NCBI GenBank assembly: GCA_004556155.1 | Contig: SFIM01000016.1 | Span: 36,507 to 100,506 of the forward strand | Length of the DNA stretch: 64,000 nucleotides | Source of the DNA: Clostridiales bacterium | Lineage (GTDB): Bacteria; Bacillota; Clostridia; Christensenellales; Aristaeellaceae | Reading direction: 5' to 3' | Shown: piece after piece, positions 7,446-16,399 of the stretch | Layout of the letters: every line of letters starts with the position of its first letter | Numbering within the stretch: position 1 is the first letter of the stretch | The notes under the pieces: model-generated | The model's database searches: none | Told to the model about the DNA's origin: nothing | What the model saw: only the letters and a program-made list of their open reading frames with translations | Program-made: the position numbers and the translations under genes

Positions 7446-10400
7446 TTAGCCCTGGTGGCGGTCGGAGCGACGGCGGCGGGTTTCACCGCTGACGCTTTGC
7501 TGACTGCCGGAGGCGGGGCTTTGCGTGCCGCTGCCCTGCTGGGGCGCGGCGTAAGGATTGCCCTGTTGCTGCGAGGGTGTGGGCGGGGTGAACACGCTGC
7601 CCTGCTGCTGCGCGGACTGCTGGCGAGGATACTGCTGCGTGGGACGCGCATAGGCGCTTTGCTGCGTTGTGCGCGTCTGCTGCTGCTGAGCCTGCCGGCG
7701 CTGAGCGGCGCGCTGAGCGGCGCGGCGCTGATTGGCGCGGTAGATGGAGTAGCCGTATGCGCCGCCGCCGGCAAGCACGGCCACAGCCGCCAGACCGGCC
7801 CACAGCCAGCCGCTGCCCGAGGACTTGGCCGAGGGCGCGGGGGTGGTGAACTCGGTAAAGTTGGTGGTCGGCAGGGGCGCGGCGGTGGGGGACACGGTGG
7901 AGGTGGGCGAGGTGGTAGGCGTGGTCAGCTGCTCCACATCCATGGTAGGCGTGGGGATGGGGTGGAAGGGCACATAGGAGGCCTGGCTGAGGCTGGGGTT
8001 CTTCCATACGCCGGTATTGAAATCCTCCACCGGCGTAATGACCGACGTGTTGCCGCCCGTGCCCGAGCTGCTGTTGGCGGCGGACTGGCGGTATTCGTCG
8101 CTGGTGAGGAACTCGGTCAGCTCGCCCAGCGTGAGCACCTTAAAGTAATCGCCCATCACATAGCCTTCCGTGCCGGACTGGTTGATGTGATACCAGGTAA
8201 CGCCGTTGACGTTCTCGGTGCCCAGCACCAGGGCGAAGGCGTACTTGTTCATCATACGGATGTAATTGTAATTGGTGCCCGCGCCGCTGCGCAGGCGGAC
8301 GTTGTTGGTGGTTACATAGCCGTAGCTGGAGGTGCTGCCCTGATTGACGGGCGGAGGGGTGACGGTAGGCACGGGCGCGGGCGTGGGCGTGCGCAGGCCA
8401 GCCTCGTATTGAGCCTGTTCCTCGGCGCCCATGCGGCGCAGCTGGTCGGAGCGCACATAGCCGTAGATATTGCCGAAGCGCACAACCTCCCAGAAGTAAT
8501 CATACCCGGGCACATACTCCTGGCCGATGACGTATACCACTTCGCCCTCGCCCAGCACCTGGGCGATCTGCGCTTTGTCGTCCGCGCCGTTGCGAATCAT
8601 CACGTTGCTGCCGCGGGTGACGGCATAGCCGCTGAAGGGCGCGGGCTGCGCCGTGGGCTGAACGGTAGGCGTTACCTGCGGGCGGATGGCCGCCAGATAG
8701 GGGGCTGCTTCCTCCGCGGTGATGCGGCGCAGCACGTTATCGGGCAGGAAGCCGCTGATATCCAGCGCCAGCGCCTGCGCGCTGTCCCAGGCAGTGCCGT
8801 CAATATAGGCCTGACCCCACAGGTATACCAGCGTATCGGCGGGCAGGGTGGCCAGCGTCACGTCGCTGATGCTTGCGCCCGTGCGCAGATCCACCCGCTG
8901 CGTGGTCAGCGCGTAGCCGGGGGTGAACTCCGGCGCCTGCGTGGGCGTAGCGGTGGGAATCTCGGTGGGAACCGGCGTGGGCACATCGGTGGGCGCGGGG
9001 GTAGGCGTTTCGGTAGGCTCGGGGGTGCGGGTAGGCATGGGGTTGGACAGCGTGGCCTGGTAGGCGTTGGAATCGGCCAAGGACATCAGATCCACAAATT
9101 TGGCCATCATGTAGCCGTCCGTGCCCTTGAAGTTGGCGCGGTACCACACCGTGCCGTCCACGGTGATGGAATCGTATACGAAGATCTTTTCATCCTTCTG
9201 GCCCCTGGTGATTTCCTTGCCGCCGGGGGCCTGACGGAAGCGGACGCTCTTATCGTTGACGGTGGCCCAGCGGTCGATGGGCGCGCCATCGGGGATGGGC
9301 GTGGCCGTGGGGGCGGGCGTGTAGCCAAACAGCGCGTTGATTTCCTCCTGCGTCAGCAGGCGCACGCGGTCGCTCTTGATAAAGCCCACCTGATCGGAGA
9401 AGCTGACGATATACCAGGTTTCGTTGCTGGCATTGACCACATAGCCTTCCACATGGCCCAGTTCGCTGGAGGCTACCGTGCGCAGCACGTTGCCGTCGCG
9501 GATGATGGGATCGCTGCGGAAGTTGGTATCATTGGCGCGCGGATAGCAGTAGCCATCCATATCATAAATCTGATAGGGGAATACCGTGGGTTCGGGCGCC
9601 TGTGTGGGCAGGGCGGCATAGGTGAACACCACGTATTCGGGGCTGAGCGTGCCGTCCTTGGACAGGGTGACGGTGAAATTGTCCGCGCCGGAAAGCGTAT
9701 AGCCCACGCGCAGATCCAGCGGCATATAGGTGTGGATATCAATGCTGTTGGAGCCTACATAGCACGGGGCGGTCTGCGGCGTGGCCACATCCTTGCCGTC
9801 AGCGTCGCGGTAATACACGGTGATATTGCGCGTCATCTGATCGACGGAGAACAGGAATTCCACCGCGTCGGGCGTGGCGATGCCATTTTCATTCACCGTG
9901 ATCTGTACGCTGGCATTGCTGATGAGCGTGTAGCCGGAGGGTACGTTTGCCAGGTTGACGTTTACGGTGTTTTCCCGGTCGGAATAGCAGGCGACGGGGC
10001 TATCGGTATGGAAAGGCTTGCTTTCGTCTACCAGACGATAGGACACCGGCACCAGCGCCACCTTGGGCTCGGGCGAGGGCTGCACGGTGGGGGTAACGGG
10101 GTTTTCAATGCGTTCATAGTGGAAGGTAAGCTCAGTTTTATCCGCGCCGTTTTCATCCACAAATACATACTGTACCTCGTCGCTGTCCGTCAGGCGATAA
10201 TCCGCGGGCAGATCCGTAGGCATGGCGCGCACGGGGTTGATGCCTGCCACGCAGCGCGCGATGGTATCGCTGGCGACGGCCAGGCCGTCCTGATCCACAT
10301 AGTGAACCGTTACGTCCACCGGCGCGGGCGTGGGCGTGGGCGCGGTGCTGACATAGTAGAACTCCACATGGTCGGGCGTGGCGGCGCCGTTTTCATCCAC

Positions 10401-12711
10401 CACAACGCGCACGGGGCTTTCGCTGTCCAGACGGTAATCCGCGCCCACCAGATCGCCGTTGGCGGCTACGGTGTTTTCACCGGTGCGCACGATGGCGGTG
10501 GTTTCCATCAGCAGGTTATTGCTGCGGTCGTAGTAGTATACGGGCACGTTCAGCTCAGCCGTCGCGGGGGCGCGGTAGATGAACTGCGCCTGTTCGGGGG
10601 TGCAGTTGCCGTTTTCATCGATGGTGATGGTAACGGGGTTTTCGCTTTGCAGGGTGTAGCCCGCGGGCACCAGCGCATCATTGGCAAAGATGTTAATGGG
10701 CGAATCCGCGCTGGTGGCCTGCTGCATGGCGGAGTAGAGCACATTGCCCTTGTCATCCACATACACGACGGAGAAGCTTACCTCGTGTACCTGCGGGGTG
10801 GGCTTATCATAGTAGAAGGAAACGGATTCGGGGGAGCAGCTGCCGGAAGCGTCCACGGTGACGGGCACGGGGTTCTGGCTCTGCGCGCTCAGGGTATAGC
10901 CTGCGGGCACCTTGGTATCGTCGGCCCAGATATCCGTAGCGCCGGTGGCGACGCTGCGGGTTTCCTCCGCCAGGAGGTTGCCGTCCATATCGTAGTAATA
11001 AACGGGCAGATCAACTGTGACGCTGGCGGGTTTATAGGTAAAGGTGACGGACTCGGGGGTGCAATTGCCCTGGCTGTCCACCTGTACGTAGACGGGGCTT
11101 TCGCTGGCCAGGGTATAGCCGTCGGGTGCGTAACCGTCCTCGGCCGATACATAATTATCGCCCGGATGCACGGTGACAGTGGTGTAATTGAGCGTTGCGC
11201 CGCTGCCATCTACATAGTAGACGTACAGATTGATATCCTGCGGCGCGGGCGCGTCGTAATAGAAGGTGACGGCGGCAGGTTCGCAGTTGTCATTGCCATA
11301 CAGCGTGACGGGCACAGGATTCTGACTCTGCGCGTTCAGGGTGTACCCGGCGGGAACGAGGGAGTCGTTCGCATAAACCTGAGACGAATCAGAGGTAACG
11401 GTGACGGTTTCCTGATTGAGGAAGTTGCCGCTTGCGTCGTAATAGGACACGGTGACGTTGGCCGTGAAAACCTGCGGCTGGGGCGCGTCGTAATAGAAGG
11501 TGACGGCGGCGGGCTCGCAGTTGTCATTGCCATACAGCGTGACGGGCACAGGGTTCTGACTCTGCGCGTTCAGGGTGTACCCGGCGGGCACGAGCGAATC
11601 GTTCGCATAGACCTGCGGGGAATCGGAAGAGACGGTGACGGTTTCCTGATTGCGGCAGGGTCGCAATTGTCATTGCCATACAGCGTGACGGGCACAGGAT
11701 TCTGACTCTGCGCGTTCAGGGTGTACCCGGCGGGCACGAGCGAATCGTTCGCATAGACCTGCGGGGAATCGGAAGAGACGGTGACGGTTTCCTGATTGGC
11801 GGCTGGGGTTTATCATAATAGAAGGTAACAGAAGCGGGGGTGCAGGTGCCGTTGCTGTCCACGGTGACGGGCACAGGGTTTTGGCTCTGCGCGCTCAGGG
11901 TGTAGCCTGCGGGCGCCTTGCTGTCATCTGCCCAGATATCCACAGCGCCGGTGGAGACGGTGCGGGTTTCCTCCGCCAGATAGTTGTTGTCCGTATCATA
12001 GTAATAAACCGTGAGGTTTACTGTGACAGAGCGGGGACGGTACATGAACGTGACGGATGCGGGAGTGCAGCCGCCGTTGCTGTCCACCGATACATACACG
12101 CTGCGTTCGCCCACCAGCTCGTAGCCGTCGGGCGCATAGCCGTCCTCGGCCGTTACATAGTTATCCTGACCCGAACGCACGGTGGCGAAGGTCTGGTTCA
12201 GCGAATTGCCGTCCATATCCACATAATAGACCGGCACCTGCGTTTCAATCGGCGCAGGCGCGGGCGTGGCGGGCGTATCGGTCTGGGTGGAAATATACAG
12301 GCGGAACTGCGCGGCAAGCTGGCCGGCCGCATCATAGGCCAGCACATCCAGATAGCTCATGTTCAGCTCCGTGCCCGCGTCCATATAGGACAGCTGGGAC
12401 AGCGGCGTGCCGTCGGCAATGGACAGGGCTGCGTACTGACCGTATACATCCTGCACATGCAGCACAGCATCGGCCTGCAGGGCGGCGGCGGGCACATACA
12501 GCCAATAGCTGCCCTCATAGCCCGAGGCCGTTACCTCGCTGGCCAGCTGCTGCTGGGCAACGTCTCCCTCCGTCCAGGAAAGGGAGAACAAAACGGGTGG
12601 CTGCGCGTCCGAAGCCAGCGCGGCAAAGGGCAGCTGGCACAGGATCAGCAGGATGCTTAACAGCAGCGCGCCTGCCCGGCGGAGAGAGAAAACAGAAAAG
12701 CGATGGTTCAT
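7446..12711 (-). pseudogene. Giant MucBP/SH3b surface protein, frame broken at two repeats
   Basis: One gene in three frame segments. 12711 to about 11799 holds a signal peptide (LLLSILLILCQLPFAALA), an N-terminal domain and the first MucBP-like repeats. 11798 to about 11660 is one repeat in a second frame. 11658-7446 (about 1400 residues) holds further repeats of the form VYYxDxxGN...AGYTL...PVPVT...C.P..V.F.YD, about five SH3b domains near residues 715-1170 separated by T/P-rich linkers, one transmembrane helix near 1287-1310 and a Q/A-rich cytoplasmic tail. There is no LPXTG. MucBP domains bind mucin or form adhesive stalks, SH3b domains bind cell wall. ATG 12711 has AAAGGAGG upstream. Each junction drops the end of a repeat just before the text AATCAGGAAACC, losing about 55 and 88 bases against neighbouring repeats. 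Repeat collapse in assembly or a true deletion can both explain it. Confidence 0.8.
11516..11798 (-). repeat. Near-identical tandem copies of a MucBP repeat
   Basis: About 130 bases at 11519-11658 and 11666-11798 differ at only a few positions, and a third copy (about 11279-11420) is close behind. All encode QETVTV..VYANDSLVPAGYTLNAQSQNPVPVT. The high identity makes this stretch prone to recombination and to assembly collapse. Confidence 0.85.
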
Positions 12712-12761
12712 AACGGCGCCTCCTTTTGAAGCCTCGTTGAGGATGCGAAGATTGTGTTTCA

Positions 12762-12790
12762 ATTATATTACGAAAATGTTTTTTAGTCAA
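12762..12790 (-). promoter_or_regulatory. Promoter of the MucBP/SH3b gene
   Basis: On the minus strand TTGACT (12785-12790), a 17-base spacer and a perfect TATAAT (12762-12767), about 50 bases before the ATG. Confidence 0.8.
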
Positions 12791-12883
12791 TCTTTCTGCC
12801 CTGCAAAATCCTTCAAAAGCAGGGATTTCTTGTCCCCATGTAGAATATGCCAACGAACGATCACAAATGTGGAGGCAATTGGC

Positions 12884-13507
12884 ATGAATCGGCATGAGCT
12901 GGAGGAGGTTTTCCTTTCCTCGCAGGAGGTTTTTCACGGAAAGCTGATTAACGTGGAGCACTGGCAGGTGCGCCTGCCCAATGGGCAAACGGCCTTGCGC
13001 GAGGTGGTTAAGCATCGCGGCGCGGCGGCCATCGTGCCGGTGGACGACCAGGGCAACGTCACCCTGGTGTGCCAGCACCGCGTGGCGGTGGGGCGCTTCA
13101 CCTGGGAAATTCCGGCGGGCAAGCTGGATTATGCCGGCGAGGATATGCTGGCCGCCGCCAAGCGCGAGCTGGAGGAGGAAACCGGCCTGCACGCGCAGAA
13201 CTGGCAGCTTCTGGTGGATATGGATACCACGCCCGGCTTTTGCAACGAGCATATCGGCATCTATCTGGCCACGGGCCTGAGCCAGCATCATATGCACACG
13301 GATGAGGATGAATTCCTCAACGTTGACCGTGTGCCGCTCAGCGAGGCAGTGCGCCGCGTGATGGCTGGGGAGATCCACGATAGCAAAACCATCGCCGGGC
13401 TGATGATGGCCTGGAATTTGCTGGGCCGGCAGAGCGATATGCCCCTGGACAGCCTGGCATCTATACAACGCGGCAGCACGGCGTTTGCATCCCAGGCAAA
13501 GGAATAA
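12884..13507 (+). CDS. Nudix hydrolase, ADP-ribose pyrophosphatase type
   Basis: A 207-residue cytoplasmic enzyme that would cleave ADP-ribose or related nucleoside diphosphate sugars to AMP and a sugar phosphate. The Nudix box is clear: GKLDYAGEDMLAAAKRELEEETG (positions about 84-106), preceded by FTWEIPAG, the substrate-binding strand typical of the ADPRase subgroup. ATG 12884 is set by GGAGG at 12871-12875; the frame is open upstream but the earlier codons overlap the divergent surface-protein promoter. It stands just before the decayed two-component genes. Confidence 0.9.
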   Translation: MNRHELEEVFLSSQEVFHGKLINVEHWQVRLPNGQTALREVVKHRGAAAIVPVDDQGNVTLVCQHRVAVGRFTWEIPAGKLDYAGEDMLAAAKRELEEETGLHAQNWQLLVDMDTTPGFCNEHIGIYLATGLSQHHMHTDEDEFLNVDRVPLSEAVRRVMAGEIHDSKTIAGLMMAWNLLGRQSDMPLDSLASIQRGSTAFASQAKE

Positions 13508-13518
13508 AATTTGCACGC

Positions 13519-14212
13519 TTGGAGGAACGCATGCGTATTTTGCTGGTAGAGGATGAAAAGCCCCTGTCCGCAGCTATTGTGAAGATGCTGGAGCAGGAGC
13601 ATTTTGCCTTGGACGCGGCCTATACCGGCCCGGACGGGCTGGACTGCGTGCTCAGCGGCATATACGATGCGATTGTGCTGGATGTGATGCTGCCCGGCAT
13701 GGACGGCTTTGCCGTGCTGCGCGCGCTGCGGCAGCAGGGCGTTTCTACGCCGGTGCTGATGCTGACCGCCCGCGGCGGCGTGCAGGATCGCGTGCAGGGG
13801 CTGAACCTGGGCGCGGATTACTTACCTGCCCAAGCCCTTTGAACGCAGCGAGCTGGTGGCTTGCTTAAACGCTATCACCCGGCGCAAGGATCAGCCGCCG
13901 GTGCGGGAGCTTGCCTTGGGCGATGTGCGGCTCAATCCCGAGGACGCTATGCTTTCCTGCACGAATAACGGCAAAAGCGTGCGCCTGGCGGCCAAGGAAT
14001 ATCAATTGATGGAGCTGTTCCTGCGCAATCCGCATCAGCTTTTGCCCAAGGAAACCATATTGGAGCGCGTATGGGGCTTTGATAACGAGGCGGAGTATAA
14101 TAAATCTGTCGGTCTATCTGACCTTTCTGCGGCGCAAGCTGGCCTTTGTCGGCGCGCATGTGGAAATTCGCGCTTCCCGCGGGCTGGGCTATATGCTGGA
14201 GGAAACACCATG
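13519..14212 (+). pseudogene. OmpR-family response regulator with two frameshifts
   Basis: The receiver domain begins MRILLVEDEKPLSAAIVKML and contains the phosphoacceptor region IVLDVMLPGMDGF. The text should continue GADDYLPKPFE but a one-base gain near 13819-13824 throws the frame, giving an early stop at 13842. The winged-helix output domain follows in the next frame (KPFERSELVACLNAI through ILERVWGFDNEAEYN), then a second slip near 14099-14112 separates the last part, which reads SVYLTFLRRKLAFVGAHVEI in a third frame and stops at TGA 14210-14212, overlapping the kinase ATG. Two independent lesions make a functional product unlikely. The likely original start is ATG 13531. Confidence 0.85.
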
Positions 14213-14557
14213 ATTGTCCGTCTGCGAAAACGCCTGACGCTGGCGGCGATTGCCGCGCTGATCCTGATTTTCGCCGTCACGGTGGCGGCGATCAACCTGG
14301 CCAACGCCTGGTCGCTGCGCGGCCAGATTTCGCAATCTCTGCAAATGTTGATGGGCAGCTACATTCCGCCCTCCGAGCGTGAAAAGGTGTTCGATCGCTT
14401 TTATCGTGCGGAGAGCGCCGCACAGACGCAGGGGAGCGGCATCGGCCTGGCCATCGCGCGCAGCATCGCCGCGCTGCACTATGGCGATATTTTCCTGGAA
14501 AGCAACGAAGCGTCGGGCACAGCCTTTATTGTGACGCTGCCCGAGGACGCAAAATAA
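14210..14557 (+). pseudogene. Histidine kinase remnant with internal deletion
   Basis: A 115-residue remnant. Residues 1-35 are the N-terminal transmembrane helix (AAIAALILIFAVTVAAINLA), and after only about 20 more residues the sequence jumps to the end of the ATPase domain: REKVFDRFYRAESAAQTQGSGIGLAIARSI (G2 box) and ASGTAFIVTLP. The sensor, HAMP, DHp helix with the phosphorylated His, N box and G1 box are missing, so it cannot autophosphorylate. It overlaps the response-regulator stop codon (ATGA), the usual arrangement for an intact pair, which shows this was a working operon. Confidence 0.85.
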
Positions 14558-14682
14558 GAAATTAAAAAATATTACGGATTTCAATTTCCATTTAAGGTTT
14601 CTCCCTTACAATGCGAACTGTTCCAATGGACAAGGGGCAAATAGAAGCCCCGTCAAGCATTGATTTTAAGGAGGAAACCATC

Positions 14683-15009
14683 ATGAAAAAGAGTAAGACC
14701 ATTCTGACCTGCGCTGCCGCCGCCTGCCTGCTGGTATCCGGCATTGGCTTTGCCTGCGCCGAGGGCGCGCAGACCTATCCCCAGGGACTGAAGAGCGGCG
14801 CGGTGAACGGCCTGACCAATGGCTACGTGAACGGCTACACCCAGGGTATGAAGAACGGCGCGGTGAACGGCCTGACCAACGGCTATGTGAACGGCTATGC
14901 CCAGGAGCTGAAGAACGGCGCGATCAGCGGCCTGAAGGAAGGCTTGAAGGACGGCGCGAAGCAGGGCGCCAAGGACGGCCTGAAAAACGGGCTGTGCGGC
15001 GGCGCATGA
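14683..15009 (+). CDS. Secreted period-4 glycine (GxxxG) repeat protein, possibly frameshifted at its end
   Basis: A 108-residue protein with a signal peptide (ending CAEGA) and then an almost unbroken G-x-x-x-G array: GAVNGLTNGYVNGY.. twice, then GLKEGLKDGAKQGAKDG. I do not recognise the family. Such glycine zippers can pack helices in membranes or form pores or fibres. AAGGAGG sets ATG 14683. The same pattern resumes in another frame directly after the stop (MKNGLKQGLKNGSLRG, to TAA at 15065); removing two bases from GGCGGCGC at about 14998-15005 would join them, so the last turn may be frameshifted. It follows the decayed two-component pair, which may have regulated it. Confidence 0.75.
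   Translation: MKKSKTILTCAAAACLLVSGIGFACAEGAQTYPQGLKSGAVNGLTNGYVNGYTQGMKNGAVNGLTNGYVNGYAQELKNGAISGLKEGLKDGAKQGAKDGLKNGLCGGA
14791..14910 (+). repeat. Two tandem 60-base units inside the glycine-repeat gene
   Basis: 14791-14850 and 14851-14910 are near-identical, each coding 20 residues built from five GxxxG tetrads. A third, diverged unit follows. Confidence 0.85.
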
Positions 15010-15109
15010 AGAATGGCCTAAAGCAGGGTCTTAAGAACGGCAGCCTCAGGGGGACGCAGAAATAACTGTCCCCGCGCGGAATCTTCCACTCCCAACAAAC
15101 AATAAAAAC

Positions 15110-15146
15110 GGCAGCCTGCGAGGCATATCGCGGGCTGCCATTTTTT
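15110..15146 (+). terminator. Terminator after the glycine-repeat gene
   Basis: Stem GGCAGCC/GGGCTGCC around CGAGGCATATCGC, followed by ATTTTTT. Confidence 0.85.
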
Positions 15147-15172
15147 CGCCTATAGATGCCTGCAAATAGGCA

Positions 15173-15201
15173 TTGCATCCCGCGCCAAAATGTGCAATAA
15201 T
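15173..15201 (+). promoter_or_regulatory. Possible promoter of the acetyltransferase gene
   Basis: TTGCAT (15173-15178), 17-base spacer, AATAAT (15196-15201). Both hexamers are one or two changes from consensus. Confidence 0.45.
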
Positions 15202-15265
15202 ATAAGGAGCCCGCGCGGAAAAACCATCGCGCGGCAGCTGCTGCCGGAGAGGGGATAGCGGGCGG

Positions 15266-15847
15266 ATGCAGTATTATCAAAGCGTGTTCTCATCGCTGCC
15301 GGTGATAGAGACGGCGCGGCTGCGGCTGCGGCCCCTGACCATGCGCGATGACCGCGACATGTTCCGCTATGCCAGCGATCCGGAGGTCAGCCGCCATGTG
15401 CTGTGGGAGGCGCACGCCAGCCCCCGCGAAACGCGCAGCGTGCTGCGCGCGGCCATTCGCCAGTATCGTGCGGGAGATCCATCCTCCTTCGCCATTGAGC
15501 GGCTTAGCGATCACCGCATGATCGGCACCATCGGCTTCATGTGGATCAACTGCGAGCATCGCAGCGCCGAGGTAGGCTATTCCCTATCCCGCGATTGCTG
15601 GAATCAGGGCTACGCCACCGAGGCTTTGCGCGCGGTGCTGCGGTTTGGGTTTAATACCCTGCGGCTGAACCGCATCGAGGCCCAGCACGAGCTGGATAAT
15701 CCCGCGTCCGGCCGGGTGATGGAAAAATGCGGCATGCGCTGCGAGGGCACGCTGCGGCAGCGGGTGTTTAACAAAGGCAGGTTTTCCGATGTGCGGCTGT
15801 ATGCCATTCTGCGCGGCGACGGCGTGCCCGGAAACGAGCATATCTAA
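15266..15847 (+). CDS. GNAT-family N-acetyltransferase, RimJ/RimL type
   Basis: A 193-residue acetyl-CoA-dependent acetyltransferase. It opens with the subfamily signature ETARLRLRPLTMRDDRDMF, has the acetyl-CoA binding motif as SRDCWNQGYATEALRAVLRF (Q/RxxGxG/A variant) and ends with the typical NPASGRVMEKCGMRCEGTL block. RimJ/RimL-type members acetylate ribosomal proteins or antibiotics; the target here cannot be read. GAGAGGGG lies upstream. A TSCPD-domain gene follows by 21 bases, so they may share a transcript. Confidence 0.88.
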   Translation: MQYYQSVFSSLPVIETARLRLRPLTMRDDRDMFRYASDPEVSRHVLWEAHASPRETRSVLRAAIRQYRAGDPSSFAIERLSDHRMIGTIGFMWINCEHRSAEVGYSLSRDCWNQGYATEALRAVLRFGFNTLRLNRIEAQHELDNPASGRVMEKCGMRCEGTLRQRVFNKGRFSDVRLYAILRGDGVPGNEHI

Positions 15848-15868
15848 TCAGGTAGGAGTTGAGATCCC

Positions 15869-16120
15869 ATGTTTGAGTATAAAACCCACGGCACCTGTTC
15901 CACCCAGATTGATCTGGAAATTGAGGACGGCGTGATCACCGCCTGTACCATCCATAATGGCTGCCGCGGCAATACGGCGGGCCTGGCCAAGATGGTGGTG
16001 GGCCGCAAGGCGGACGATGTGAAGGAGCTGCTGCGCGGCATTCCCTGCCGTGGCGCTACCAGCTGTCCCGATCAGCTTGCCCGCGCAATCGACGCTTATG
16101 AACAGCAGGAGGCAAAGTAA
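15869..16120 (+). CDS. TSCPD-domain small cysteine protein (TIGR03905-like)
   Basis: An 83-residue protein with the TSCPD domain also found at the C-terminus of some vitamin-B12-dependent ribonucleotide reductases. The motif is ATSCPDQLARAI at the end, and four conserved cysteines (GTCSTQ, CTIHNGC, IPCRG, SCPD) match the stand-alone four-Cys family, suggesting metal or cofactor binding. Function is unknown. The SD GTAGGAG lies before ATG 15869. The next ORF starts one base after its stop codon, so the two are translated together. Confidence 0.88.
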   Translation: MFEYKTHGTCSTQIDLEIEDGVITACTIHNGCRGNTAGLAKMVVGRKADDVKELLRGIPCRGATSCPDQLARAIDAYEQQEAK

Positions 16121-16121
16121 A

Positions 16122-16232
16122 ATGGCCAATAACAAGCAAAAGAAAACCACCCTGTGGGTGCGCGTGATGTGCGTGTTCCTGGCGTTTCTGATGTGCCTGT
16201 CCGTGGTCGCGGCGCTGATGAATATCTTCTAA
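16122..16232 (+). CDS. 36-residue single-pass membrane peptide (DUF4044/Prli42-like)
   Basis: A very short protein: a basic head MANNKQKKTTLWVR and one hydrophobic helix (VMCVFLAFLMCLSVVAALM). Such peptides (for example Prli42, which anchors the stressosome in Listeria, or DUF4044 proteins) are common in Bacillota, and the likeness here is in layout only. The ribosome site AGGAGG at 16107-16112 lies within the end of the TSCPD gene. A good terminator follows directly, supporting a real gene end. Its role is not known. Confidence 0.7.
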   Translation: MANNKQKKTTLWVRVMCVFLAFLMCLSVVAALMNIF

Positions 16233-16251
16233 GCAGCCGGCCGGCTGAGCA

Positions 16252-16281
16252 AAGCCTTTTCAATTGCGGGAAGGCTTTTTT
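16252..16281 (+). terminator. Terminator after the small membrane peptide
   Basis: Stem AAGCCTT/AAGGCTT with an 11-13 base loop, followed by a run of six T. Confidence 0.85.
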
Positions 16282-16314
16282 GTGTGCACCGGTTTAAAAA
16301 GATTGTTTTACAAC

Positions 16315-16343
16315 TAAAATTTATCGATTTTCGATAAAATTTT
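16315..16343. promoter_or_regulatory. Palindromic operator candidate upstream of the DUF2975 operon
   Basis: TTATCGA-TTT-TCGATAA at 16321-16337 is a perfect inverted repeat, and AT-rich flanks (AAAATT / AAAATTTT) extend the symmetry with a single-base slip. It ends seven bases before the -35 box, the place expected for an operator of the HTH protein coded in the same operon. Confidence 0.6.
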
Positions 16344-16344
16344 G

Positions 16345-16373
16345 TTGACAAACGGATTTCGCTGTGCTATCCT
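16345..16373 (+). promoter_or_regulatory. Promoter of the DUF2975-HTH-DUF4153 operon
   Basis: TTGACA (16345-16350), 17-base spacer, TATCCT (16368-16373), 27 bases before the start codon. Confidence 0.8.
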
Positions 16374-16399
16374 GTTCCCGATGCAAGGAGGTTGAAGGT

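Noticed and set aside
7440..11705. A very long open frame on the plus strand antisense to the MucBP/SH3b gene
   Set aside because: It arises from codon bias of the GC-rich repeats; its translation is Gly/Arg/His/Ala-rich low complexity with no domain, no ribosome site and it opposes a gene with clear domains and promoter.
11276..11798. Evenly repeated blocks that could suggest a CRISPR array
   Set aside because: Units of more than 100 bases code a protein repeat in frame, with no spacers and no cas genes.
13780..13870. Programmed frameshift to make the response regulator
   Set aside because: No slippery heptamer or stimulatory structure is apparent, and a second lesion lies further on together with a deleted kinase partner.
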